64,000 nucleotides of DNA from contig NZ_JABAIL010000002.1 in assembly GCF_012641475.1 (NCBI RefSeq), forward strand, positions 259,449 through 323,448, read 5' to 3'. Made by a program: the position numbers and the translations under genes. This document shows positions 45,939-54,154 of the stretch, piece by piece. The notes below the pieces were generated by a model. It was not told where the DNA came from, ran no database searches, and saw only the letters and a list, made by a program, of their open reading frames with translations. Position 1 is the first letter of the stretch; each line of letters starts with the position of its first letter. This stretch comes from Flammeovirga agarivorans. GTDB taxonomy: Bacteria; Bacteroidota; Bacteroidia; Cytophagales; Flammeovirgaceae.

Positions 45939-47135
45939 ATGGAGAAACTGTTAAGTAAATTAGAAGGAGACCGAGTAATATGGGCAGTGATGATTTCATT
46001 ATCCATGTTCTCTATATTAGTTGTCTATAGTGCAACTGGTTCTTTGGCATACATGCAGGCCGATGGAGATAATGAACACTACCTATTAAGACATTCCACT
46101 TTAGTATTTATTGGGATGATTGGTGCCTACGTATGCCACAAGGTAGATTATATTTTCTATTCTAGATTATCAAGATATGCCTTACTTCTTTCTATTCCAC
46201 TTCTACTTTTCACATGGTTCTTTGGTTCTGAGATAAACAGTGCATCGCGTTGGATCAGTATTCCATTTATCAACTTTACTTTCCAACCCTCTGATTTAGC
46301 TCGATTGGCCTTAATTACCAATATGGCATCCATGCTATGGAAAAGGCAACGAGATATTGGAGAGTTCAATAAAGCCATAGTACCTCTACTAGTATGGACA
46401 GGTATTATCTGTGGATTAATCGGTGTTTCAGATATTTCAACTGCATCGTTATTGTTTCTAACGATCATGCTTCAATTATTTATTGGACGTGTACCTGTTA
46501 AGTATTTAGTGATGTTAGTAGGTATCGGTATTCTAGCAGGAGCTTTTGTTTATCAATTTGGTCAAAGAGGTGGAACTGCTGTTAGTCGTCTTACCTCATT
46601 TATGAGTGAAACAGAAGTACCTTATCAAGCTGAGCAATCTTATATAGCTATATCAACAGGCGGATTATGGGGCAAAGGTGTTGGTGATAGTACGCAAAGA
46701 AACTTTCTACCTCACTCCTATTCTGATTTTGTTTTTGCAATTGTAGTAGAAGAATACGGATTGATTGGGGCTATAGTCATCATTGGTTTATATCTTACTC
46801 TACTTTATCGGGGAATGATTATCGTTGCCAATAGTCAAAAAGCATTCGGTGGTTTATTAGCATCGGGGCTCACCTTTAGCTTAATACTTCAATCTTTTGT
46901 TCATATGGGCGTAGTCGTTGGATTATTACCATTAACAGGTCTTCCATTACCTTTAATTAGTATGGGTGGTACTTCCTTATTATTTACGGGTATGACCATC
47001 GGAATTATTCTTTCAGTAAGTAAATCGACTCAAGAAGAATCTGAAGAAGTTCGTTTCAAAAGGGCTGAAAGATCGAAAAAAAGAATGGGACAAGATGGAA
47101 CAAACAGACCTAAAAACGTACGATTGAATTCATAA
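45939..47135 (+). CDS. ftsW: SEDS-family septal glycosyltransferase FtsW
   Basis: A 398-residue polytopic protein of the SEDS family, polymerising peptidoglycan at the division site with FtsI. About ten membrane helices are visible. Family marks are ASRWISIPFINFTFQPSDLARLAL, IAISTGGLWGKGVGDSTQRNFLPHSYSDFVFAI (see GLWGKGVGDST), the LPLTGLPLPLISMGG turn and the late MTIGIILSVS. A basic tail rich in Lys and Arg follows. It is the last gene of this partial division cluster: murG, which usually comes next, is absent. Confidence 0.95.
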   Translation: MEKLLSKLEGDRVIWAVMISLSMFSILVVYSATGSLAYMQADGDNEHYLLRHSTLVFIGMIGAYVCHKVDYIFYSRLSRYALLLSIPLLLFTWFFGSEINSASRWISIPFINFTFQPSDLARLALITNMASMLWKRQRDIGEFNKAIVPLLVWTGIICGLIGVSDISTASLLFLTIMLQLFIGRVPVKYLVMLVGIGILAGAFVYQFGQRGGTAVSRLTSFMSETEVPYQAEQSYIAISTGGLWGKGVGDSTQRNFLPHSYSDFVFAIVVEEYGLIGAIVIIGLYLTLLYRGMIIVANSQKAFGGLLASGLTFSLILQSFVHMGVVVGLLPLTGLPLPLISMGGTSLLFTGMTIGIILSVSKSTQEESEEVRFKRAERSKKRMGQDGTNRPKNVRLNS

Positions 47136-47189
47136 TATAAAAGAATCATACATATTATTTTCCTTGTCTTAATATTTAGACAAGAACAC

Positions 47190-47218
47190 AAAAGTCACTC
47201 TAATCTAAGGGTGACTTT
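47190..47218 (+). terminator. Hairpin terminator after ftsW
   Basis: AAAGTCACTCT pairs with AGGGTGACTTT (one G-T pair), followed by CTTTATTTATT, 55 nt after the ftsW stop. It marks the end of the division gene unit. Confidence 0.75.
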
Positions 47219-47431
47219 CTTTATTTATTACAAATCATTCAACTGTCTATAAGAATAATACCATACTCAAAAAGTACATGAAATGAAAAGTCATAATTAT
47301 TTGGTCTAAAATTATCACAAAAGTAACGAAACCTCACTTCTCTTTTTTTTACCCCATCAACTTTTGATAAGACATTGATGTTTGTTTAAGTGAATTCCTG
47401 TTAGACCTAATTTTAAAATTCTATTCAATCT

Positions 47432-48352
47432 ATGACTTATAGCACTACTATTCAGGATCAGTATAAGAAGATGCTACATACTATTTCTCAGCAGGTCAGA
47501 AGCAATTCTGTTGGCGAATTAGAGATCTTACACAAAAGTATACATCAACTCTGTAAGCTATCCGGGAGTAGTTATGGCTTCATAGGTTTAGTAGAAGACC
47601 AACATTACTTAACGAACTATAAACAACTTATAGAATGTAACCAAAATCATGGCCGTATCCCTATGATGGGGAACGGTCCATTATCAACGCCATCAAAGGC
47701 ACATCGTTATTTGAAATTATCGTATCATAGAAGAGTACCATTTTTCAGTTTCGATCAAGAACGTTTTAATAGTGGAATGTCTTGGTTTTCTTATATACTG
47801 ATCCCTATCTATGATAACTCCAGACAAGTTGGATTAATTGGTTTATGTGATAGAAAAAGTGGTTATGATAAGAACTTTATTTTAGAAATTTCTCCTATAT
47901 GCAGAGAACTAAGAAAGATCATACTACAGAATTTCTATAAAACAGATATTTCTAGAGCACAACCTGTATACAGTTATTCTGTACATACTGAATCTCCAGC
48001 TTTTGATATCATGCTCACTATAGATGATTTTTACAATACTAAATTGAGTAATATCGTCTGGACCCAATACTTTGGCTCTAATAAAGTATTGATCACTGAT
48101 TTAATTGTAAAAGAGGATCATGCTTCTTTTTATGATTTAATCCAAAAAGCAAGAACTACAGGATTATCTCAGAATACAACATTAAGGTTTAAGCGTAAGA
48201 ATAAAACCTTGTATTTTAAAACAAGAATTCTTTTTCTGAGAAAGTCCCATCAAATACAAATTATTGCACAAGATATATCCGACCGATTCTCACAGTCAAC
48301 AGACAGTAAGGTTCGAAAGGACTATCTTCGGCCTATTAGACTTTTGTTTTAA
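47432..48352 (+). CDS. GAF-like/PAS-like sensor protein without an output domain
   Basis: A 306-residue soluble protein. The first half resembles a GAF domain: LCKLSGSSYGFIGLVEDQHY, then MSWFSYILIPIYDNSRQVGLIGLCDR. The second half (about 195-290) looks PAS-like, with VWTQYFGSNKVLITDLIV, FYDLIQKARTTG and IIAQDISDRFSQ. Nothing follows that could act as kinase, cyclase or DNA-binding domain, so it must signal through a partner or be a decayed sensor. The similarity is by eye only. It stands alone after the ftsW terminator. Confidence 0.7.
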   Translation: MTYSTTIQDQYKKMLHTISQQVRSNSVGELEILHKSIHQLCKLSGSSYGFIGLVEDQHYLTNYKQLIECNQNHGRIPMMGNGPLSTPSKAHRYLKLSYHRRVPFFSFDQERFNSGMSWFSYILIPIYDNSRQVGLIGLCDRKSGYDKNFILEISPICRELRKIILQNFYKTDISRAQPVYSYSVHTESPAFDIMLTIDDFYNTKLSNIVWTQYFGSNKVLITDLIVKEDHASFYDLIQKARTTGLSQNTTLRFKRKNKTLYFKTRILFLRKSHQIQIIAQDISDRFSQSTDSKVRKDYLRPIRLLF

Positions 48353-48417
48353 AAACCCAATAAAATATTAGATACTATAGTGTGACTACTTAAAAATATT
48401 TCTTTACCTAAAAATAC

Positions 48418-48639
48418 CTATTCAGTCTTATTGGATAGGTATTCTTCTATTTTAGAGAGAAGTGAATTACCATAAAACTTAGGAGAAGAATGGTCTTGTT
48501 TATTTCTTAATCCTAATAGTTTTTCAGCTTGTAACATCGTTAAGCTTCTTAACTTTACTTCTTCAGAGGATGATACAAAACCTCCTTTTAAGATGGCATA
48601 GCATTCTTGTAAATTCAATTCAAAAGGTTCTTTTTGCAT
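48418..48639 (-). CDS. Small soluble protein, function unknown
   Basis: A 73-residue frame with an ATG start and ordinary composition (MQKEPFELNLQECYAIL, then EEVKLRSLTMLQAEKLLGL). It seems helical and acidic-basic mixed. No family is recognised. It sits in a 580-bp gap between the GAF/PAS gene and the peroxidase gene. It is listed because no other explanation of the stretch is better, but it could be fortuitous. Confidence 0.45.
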   Translation of the reverse strand: MQKEPFELNLQECYAILKGGFVSSSEEVKLRSLTMLQAEKLLGLRNKQDHSSPKFYGNSLLSKIEEYLSNKTE

Positions 48640-48936
48640 GTTAGTTTACACATTTAAGTGGTATTAAATTGCAAGCTACATCAAGATATTGGGAGGATTC
48701 TGCTTTTATTTTGTCTTAGAATCAGACCACATCGATTTTGCCACCGTGGCTTGCTTTGCTCGGTTGGCACCATTTAAGGTTCTTGATGTTTTCAGTGCAA
48801 TTTTAGTAAACACATTTATTCCGAGCAATTAATTTCAATTCATTAACACTCCTGTCTCACCCATTAATATGATTACGCTCAACTTCATCATCATATTTCG
48901 GCATTTTTTTGTAAATTGATTACAAACCTAAATAAC
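48640..48936. other. Non-coding gap with a locally GC-rich island
   Basis: About 300 bp before the peroxidase gene. Most is AT-rich, but 48736-48776 is clearly richer in G and C and can fold in part (GCCA and TGGC pairs). A minus-strand frame ending at 48706 covers it for 28 codons without a good start. I call no gene here. Confidence 0.35.
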
Positions 48937-50055
48937 ATGCAATCGATTAAATTCTGTAGTTACTCTTTAATACTTTTCCTTTTTCTTACAAGTTGTGAAT
49001 CAGACAAAGAGGCGATCAAGAATGAAACATACCCTCTTGAACTCCCTTCACATTTTGGAAAACAATATACATTACCAGATCACAACCCTACAACTACTGT
49101 TGGTGTTGAATTAGGACGTATGTTATTTTACGATACCCAATTATCAAGAGATAAGTCTACTTCATGTGCTACTTGTCATCAACAAAAATTGGCATTTACA
49201 GATGGAAAAGCATTAGCCGAAGGAATTCACGGTAGAGTGGGTACTTTTAGTAGTATGTCTATCCAAAATGCTCCTTGGCAAGCTAAATTCTTTTGGGATG
49301 GAAGAGCAAACTCTTTAGAGCAACAAGCCTTAGAACCTATTGAAAATCCTTTGGAAATGGATATGACACTACCAGAAGTTATTGAACGCTTAACTTCTGA
49401 CGATAGATATCCTAAACTATTTAAGATTGTATTTGGTAGTGAAGAAATTACAGAAGAAAGAATTGGTATGTCAATCGCTCAATTCGAAAGAACATTAATC
49501 TCAAGTAATTCAAAATATGATCAATACCTAAAAGGTAGCTATACCCCTACAGAAGAAGAATTATTGGGTATACAGTTATTCTTCACACACCCAGAACCAT
49601 CACAGAACTTAAGGGGTGGTAACTGTGGTGACTGTCATCTAAACATTCTAACTTCTGGAGATGGCAAAGGATTTCGTGGTTTCCACAATAATGGTTTAGA
49701 CAATGATGAAGAACTAAAAGATGGATTAATGACGGTAAGTGGGTCTATCTATGACAAGGGCAAATTTAAAGCTCCAACATTAAGAAATATTGCTGTAACA
49801 GCTCCATATATGCATGATGGACGGTTTTCGACTCTTGAAGAAGTTATAGAACATTACGATGAACATATCGAGATGAGTGCCACACTAGATCCTTTGATCA
49901 GAGAAGCAAGCAATGAGCCTATTTTTCCAGGAGACCCAATCGTATTGCATTTAACAGAAAAAGAAAAGAAAGCTATATTAAGCTTCTTGAAAATGTTAAC
50001 CGATGAAACCTTCCTTAATGACCCCAAGTTTTCTAACCCATTTACGGATGAATAA
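48937..50055 (+). CDS. Di-haem cytochrome c peroxidase (MauG/CcpA family) lipoprotein
   Basis: A 372-residue exported di-haem protein. The leader MQSIKFCSYSLILFLFLTSC places a lipobox cysteine at residue 20. Two haem c sites are present: CATCH (Cys77, Cys80, His81) and CGDCH (Cys230, Cys233, His234). LGRMLFYDTQLSRD, FWDGRANSLEQQALEPI and KAPTLRNIAVTAPYMHDGRF are family marks, the last with the distal Met. It probably reduces peroxide at the periplasmic side of a membrane, or oxidises a protein partner as MauG does. A TTG at 48916 could extend it, but the ATG at 48937 gives a better leader. Confidence 0.93.
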   Translation: MQSIKFCSYSLILFLFLTSCESDKEAIKNETYPLELPSHFGKQYTLPDHNPTTTVGVELGRMLFYDTQLSRDKSTSCATCHQQKLAFTDGKALAEGIHGRVGTFSSMSIQNAPWQAKFFWDGRANSLEQQALEPIENPLEMDMTLPEVIERLTSDDRYPKLFKIVFGSEEITEERIGMSIAQFERTLISSNSKYDQYLKGSYTPTEEELLGIQLFFTHPEPSQNLRGGNCGDCHLNILTSGDGKGFRGFHNNGLDNDEELKDGLMTVSGSIYDKGKFKAPTLRNIAVTAPYMHDGRFSTLEEVIEHYDEHIEMSATLDPLIREASNEPIFPGDPIVLHLTEKEKKAILSFLKMLTDETFLNDPKFSNPFTDE

Positions 50056-50197
50056 ATAACTTATGGTTCTACTACTTCAGATAGTCTTTTTAATAATCGT
50101 TTACAAGTAAAGGCTACCTCAATAATTTTATGCAAATTTGTTTACCTTTTGTTAAAAAAGGATCGGATTATCATTCAAAAAGATTCAAATATATATT

Positions 50198-50773
50198 ATG
50201 AGTTTAGATAAAGAACTTGAAAAAAGAAGTGGAAATACCTGTGAATTATGTGGTGCCACTGAAAATTTATCTCCTTACTTAGTTGAACCAAAGTCATCTA
50301 AAGATACAGCAGACCACGCTTACTTATGTAGTAATTGTCAAACTCAAATTGATAATGCTGATCAGATGGATGTGAACCATTGGAGATGCCTTAACGATAG
50401 TATGTGGAATGAAAATCCTGCTGTTCAAGTTCTTGCATGGAGAATGCTAACAAGATTAAGAAGTGAAGGTTGGCCGCAAGACCTTTTAGATATGCTTTAT
50501 TTAGACGAAGATACTCAAGCATGGGCAGAAGCCACAGGTGAAGGTATTTCTGATGAAGACAAAGTGATCCACAAAGATGCCAACGGTGCTACATTGGAAA
50601 ATGGAGATTCAGTTGTTCTTATTAAGGATCTAAATGTAAAAGGTGCTAACTTTACAGCAAAGAGAGGTACAGCTGTTCGCAATATCTCATTAGTTCATGA
50701 CAACCCCGAACATATTGAAGGTAAGGTAAACGGTCAGCAGATTGTGATACTTACAAAATATGTAAAGAAATAA
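50198..50773 (+). CDS. phnA: PhnA (YjdM) family zinc-ribbon protein
   Basis: A 191-residue cytoplasmic protein. The N-terminus is a zinc ribbon with Cys15 and Cys18 (CELC) and Cys44 and Cys47 (CSNC). The C-terminal PhnA domain has NGDSVVLIKDLNVKG and KRGTAVRNISLV and ends GQQIVILTKYVKK. Despite the name, the family is not required for phosphonate use and its role is unsettled. A central helical region (HWRCLNDSMWNENPAVQVLAW) makes it longer than E. coli YjdM. It stands alone and is closed by the hairpin at 50809-50838. Confidence 0.92.
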   Translation: MSLDKELEKRSGNTCELCGATENLSPYLVEPKSSKDTADHAYLCSNCQTQIDNADQMDVNHWRCLNDSMWNENPAVQVLAWRMLTRLRSEGWPQDLLDMLYLDEDTQAWAEATGEGISDEDKVIHKDANGATLENGDSVVLIKDLNVKGANFTAKRGTAVRNISLVHDNPEHIEGKVNGQQIVILTKYVKK

Positions 50774-50808
50774 ATTGGGAATTAATTATCAACATTCTCA
50801 TAATCTTG

Positions 50809-50838
50809 AAGCCTTGTTGGATATTTCCTTCAAGGCTT
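50809..50838 (+). terminator. Hairpin terminator after phnA
   Basis: AAGCCTTG and CAAGGCTT form a perfect 8-bp stem, followed by TTTTCTTTCTC, 36 nt beyond the phnA stop codon. Confidence 0.75.
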
Positions 50839-51021
50839 TTTCTTTCTCTCATTTTTAGGATTTTCTCACAACTTATTCTATCAGTTTAATAACTTTTCAC
50901 CAAACTATTGTTACCTAAATTTTATTAACGAGTTTAACCACTGATTGTGTGCGACTTTATACTAATAAACACCGTATACTAACTACTGTCAATTAACGAT
51001 TTCCAACCTATTGTTTACATT

Positions 51022-51327
51022 ATGAATGAGGGGAGCAACAACAAGTTACACACTTTATCATCAATTAGTATTTTAGATTTAATATCATCATTCTCAAATC
51101 AATTAACATTGGAATCACAGAAAGAAGTGATTAAAAATGTACTATTGATTAGAAATGTTGATTACAGAGATCATGAAAGAATTCTGAACATTGATAATCT
51201 TTCAAAGAAAAAAGTGATCTACCATGTTTTGGAAGAATTTAACCTACCTCCAGAAGATATCTATATTACCGAATTATTGGATTGCTTAGAAATGGAAATT
51301 TCACTTCATTCTAAAAATACACAATAG
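51022..51327 (+). CDS. Small helical protein, function unknown
   Basis: A 101-residue soluble protein, not recognised. It looks helical throughout, with LSSISILDLISSFSNQLTL, SQKEVIKNVLLIRNV and KVIYHVLEEFNLPPEDIYITELLDCLE segments. The repeated acidic and basic pattern and lack of leader suggest a cytoplasmic protein. It has an ATG start and normal codon use. It is alone between phnA and the convergent fatty-acid hydroxylase gene, 33 nt from the latter. Confidence 0.6.
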   Translation: MNEGSNNKLHTLSSISILDLISSFSNQLTLESQKEVIKNVLLIRNVDYRDHERILNIDNLSKKKVIYHVLEEFNLPPEDIYITELLDCLEMEISLHSKNTQ

Positions 51328-51360
51328 ATTACTGAACATACCAAAGTGATTACACTCGCA

Positions 51361-52218
51361 TTAGTAAGATCTGTTGTCTACCTTTTCCTCTTCTATTTTT
51401 TTGATATCTCGGTACTCCTGAAAAGGAATCTGTAATAGATTCTTGATGGGTTCATTCTCTTGTGGACTCATATGAGTATCAATTCCATATGTCAACATTT
51501 TATTATCTACATTGGCATATGTACCAAATACATGATCCCAAACTGAAAATATATTACCATAGTTGGTATCTGTTAAAGGCTGTTGAAAATGATGATGTAC
51601 ATGATGCATATTTGGAGTGACAAAAAAACAAGCCACTATTGCGTTTAATTTTGCTGGCAAAATAATATTTGCATGATTAAACTGAGAAAATATTACAGAC
51701 AAAGACTGATATAGAAAGATCATGTAAATAGGAGCTCCAACAACAAATACCGCTAATATTGTCGCAAACAACCTAAGAAAGCTTTCTCCCGGATGATGCC
51801 TATTTGCAGTGGTAGTATCCACATTAGTATCTGTATGATGAATCAGGTGAAAAAGCCAAAACCACTTTACCTTGTGATTAAGGTAATGAATACCATATGC
51901 ACCTATTAAGTCCATAAACAACAAACCAATTAATATTACTATAGGTGTAGGTAAGAAATCTAACCACGACATGATACCAAATTGATGATTTGTTACCCAG
52001 TCTGAAGTCCATACCATTACAAATGCCAAAGATAGATTTACAATTGCTGTAGTTATCGTAAAGAATATATTAGTTGCAGCATGTTTCCATTTGATATATG
52101 AGAATCTAAAAAGAGGGAATAAACCTTCCAACATCCAAAAAAAAGTAATCCCACCAACTAATAAGACAGTTCTGTGGCTTGATGGCATAGTTGAAAAGTA
52201 TTCGATAAGTCGTTCCAT
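51361..52218 (-). CDS. Sterol desaturase/fatty acid hydroxylase family protein
   Basis: A 285-residue integral membrane di-iron oxygenase. Four or more membrane helices carry the histidine clusters: HYLNHKVKWFWLFHLIHH, then NRHHP, and MHHVHHHFQQP near the C-terminus, together the eight-histidine pattern of the superfamily. It probably hydroxylates or desaturates an acyl chain or lipid head group; the substrate cannot be told. The frame extends to a TTG at 52248, but the ATG at 52218 is preferred because the extension runs across a perfect 18-bp palindrome that looks regulatory. Confidence 0.9.
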   Translation of the reverse strand: MERLIEYFSTMPSSHRTVLLVGGITFFWMLEGLFPLFRFSYIKWKHAATNIFFTITTAIVNLSLAFVMVWTSDWVTNHQFGIMSWLDFLPTPIVILIGLLFMDLIGAYGIHYLNHKVKWFWLFHLIHHTDTNVDTTTANRHHPGESFLRLFATILAVFVVGAPIYMIFLYQSLSVIFSQFNHANIILPAKLNAIVACFFVTPNMHHVHHHFQQPLTDTNYGNIFSVWDHVFGTYANVDNKMLTYGIDTHMSPQENEPIKNLLQIPFQEYRDIKKIEEEKVDNRSY

Positions 52219-52231
52219 AGTCGTGAAAATA

Positions 52232-52249
52232 ATTGAATAGTTATTCAAT
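52232..52249. promoter_or_regulatory. Perfect 18-bp palindrome before the fatty-acid hydroxylase gene
   Basis: ATTGAATA, two bases, TATTCAAT: a perfect inverted repeat ending 13 nt before the preferred ATG. The size and symmetry fit a dimeric repressor site. It could also form a small hairpin over the translation start. No regulator gene is adjacent. Confidence 0.5.
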
Positions 52250-52718
52250 ATATTAAATCCTCGAAAGGAAAACCACTGTTAATAGAATATTGAACTAAGG
52301 AAATTTGATAAAATTCTATTTTATTTAATTATTACAACACTTTATTAGAAATATACAATTTAACAAAATAATAAAACATCAATCTTAGAATAGTACAATA
52401 AAATTGATCGATTTTGGCTCTAAAAACGCCTTTTATTAACAAATAGACTACTAATTCTTTAACATCATATTAGAGAATCGTTAATAATTGTAACTTTTTA
52501 AAACCCCTCTCGTTACTTAAACCATAACCTGAAACACTAAAAGAAACATCAAAAAGGATCATCAACTAGACTAGCTTCTTTAACAATCATATTTTGTATG
52601 ACAAAGTAAACAGAAGACTTAACATCATTGATATGATGCATAGTTGACTCCTTATTCTAACCCCAATTTTACTATTTCTTATTGTATAATTATCCTACTA
52701 ACTTTTACTCTATTTACA

Positions 52719-52764
52719 TAAAACAAGGGCACATCCCGAGTTACAAATCATTGTGCTCTTGTTT
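52719..52764. terminator. Orphan terminator-like hairpin in the 52.2-53.0 kb gap
   Basis: AAAACAAGGGCAC pairs with GTGCTCTTGTTTT over 13 bp with one G-T pair and a 20-nt loop. It is near-symmetric, so either strand could be terminated. No coding gene ends nearby. Confidence 0.6.
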
Positions 52765-52951
52765 TCTTATGACCCTTTTCCCCCATTCTCAATCCTCTTA
52801 CTATAGAGAAAAATATTTAACCGAATTATTTGTTGCTTTTTGATTAACAATTCGTTGGTTGAGACTTCTTATGACATTCAAAAGAATACTTATATACACC
52901 ACAATATCACAAATGAGGTTAATACCTCAAAACACAGTAGAAAAGTTACTT

Positions 52952-52980
52952 AAACTTACCGGTACTTATCCGGTAAGTTT
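52952..52980. terminator. Hairpin at the end of the NlpC/P60 gene
   Basis: AAACTTACCGG pairs perfectly with CCGGTAAGTTT (7-nt loop). The T-rich tail (TTTATTTTAT) lies on the plus-strand side, so it would work best for plus-strand transcripts, although the converging NlpC/P60 gene ends at 52982 next to it. Confidence 0.7.
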
Positions 52981-52981
52981 T

Positions 52982-53947
52982 TTATTTTATAAAGATATCA
53001 TGTTCTAAAGTCATTAGTCTTTTAATAAAAAAAGACTGCTCATTCCAATATCCTTTATTCAAGTCTGCTACAACGACCCCTGTGCTTGTACCACAATGTA
53101 TCATTTTCACATCTTCCTTTTCTATGCGATAGATAATTCCTATATGATACACGTCCTTATAATTATTGGCATTTTCTGCTCCAAAGCATACAATATCCCC
53201 TTCTTGAACTTGCCCTAACGGAATTGACTTTCCCAACATGGCAATTCTCTTTGAATTATGAGGGAACTCGAATCCAAATTGTTTGTATACATACAGTACA
53301 AATCCTGAACAATCAAACCCATCGTACGGGTCTTCTTTGGCATATTTGTAGGGAACTCCGATATAATCGTCTGCTTTTTTGGCAATTTTCTCAGGAGAAG
53401 TTTTGATGTCTTCCGCTTTAAAAAAAGTTTCATAGATACCTTCAGAAAAAGAAAAAGAAAACGGTGAAATTTCCTCTACTTCCGCTGTAAGAATAGGAGA
53501 TGCTTCTTCTTTAATATTTAATGGTTCATCAAATAATTTAATACTCCAATTATTGGCTAAATTTGCCTCATCTGGACGATCAAAAGTGATAGACTTATCA
53601 TAAAATTCTTCAAGGTATTGTCTTAATTTATTAGTTAATACGCGATCTTTTTTTTGAGGGTCATCAATTTTCTGACAATACAATTCATAGTTTTTTAGTG
53701 ATGTATTGATATATCTCCACTGTGTTTTAGCATAGTTCAATTGTCCCTGCCCTTCGAACCAAGCAGCCCAACTCATATACAAAAAAGGATAAGCTGCATC
53801 AGGATACTTCTGCTGTGCTTTCATGCCTAAATGCATTACCTTTTCATACTTCCCTTTATTTAATGTCTTTCGTAATTTTTCTATTGACTGAGCATGTAAT
53901 GAATGAATCGTAATTATTCCGATGAAGAGTAATAGTAACTTTTTCAT
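52982..53947 (-). CDS. Secreted NlpC/P60 cysteine peptidase
   Basis: A 321-residue exported protein. The signal peptide covers about residues 1-19 (MKKLLLLFIGIITIHSLHA). A helical N-terminal region with TPR-like look (LRKTLNKGKYEKVMHLGMKA) extends to about 120. The C-terminal NlpC/P60 domain shows YIGVPYKYAKEDPYDGFDCSGF with catalytic Cys213 and YHIGIIY with His268. Such enzymes cut peptidoglycan stem peptides, usually D-Glu to DAP bonds, which fits the DAP-type MurE here. The ATG at 53947 begins the leader; the frame continues five codons upstream. Confidence 0.93.
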   Translation of the reverse strand: MKKLLLLFIGIITIHSLHAQSIEKLRKTLNKGKYEKVMHLGMKAQQKYPDAAYPFLYMSWAAWFEGQGQLNYAKTQWRYINTSLKNYELYCQKIDDPQKKDRVLTNKLRQYLEEFYDKSITFDRPDEANLANNWSIKLFDEPLNIKEEASPILTAEVEEISPFSFSFSEGIYETFFKAEDIKTSPEKIAKKADDYIGVPYKYAKEDPYDGFDCSGFVLYVYKQFGFEFPHNSKRIAMLGKSIPLGQVQEGDIVCFGAENANNYKDVYHIGIIYRIEKEDVKMIHCGTSTGVVVADLNKGYWNEQSFFIKRLMTLEHDIFIK

Positions 53948-54154
53948 GATCCAGTAAGACAAAAGTTTTCAGTTTATCAATTCACATATCACTTTGTTTT
54001 TTTAAATTGTAATATCAAAATGAAGAATGCAGTGATATATATCAAAAGTACGTAATTTTTAAGAATTTACTGTATTGCTTATCAAGCAAATAAGCATTGA
54101 ATGATTTTGTTGCTGTCGTTTTAAATAAAGAAAATACAAAATACCCCTAATAAT

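Larger units (their letters stand above)
52250..52981. other. Long non-coding gap with two hairpins
   Basis: About 730 bp, very AT-rich, without a credible protein frame. It contains two terminator-like hairpins (52719-52764 and 52952-52980) and a short inverted repeat TGAGG/CCTCA at 52914-52929. Since no plus-strand gene precedes these hairpins, small untranslated transcripts are possible. No known RNA family was recognised. Confidence 0.5.

Noticed and set aside
48706-48792. A 28-codon minus-strand frame over the GC-rich island
   Set aside because: It has no usable start codon at its 5' end and is closed by a stop upstream; too short to call a gene or a pseudogene.
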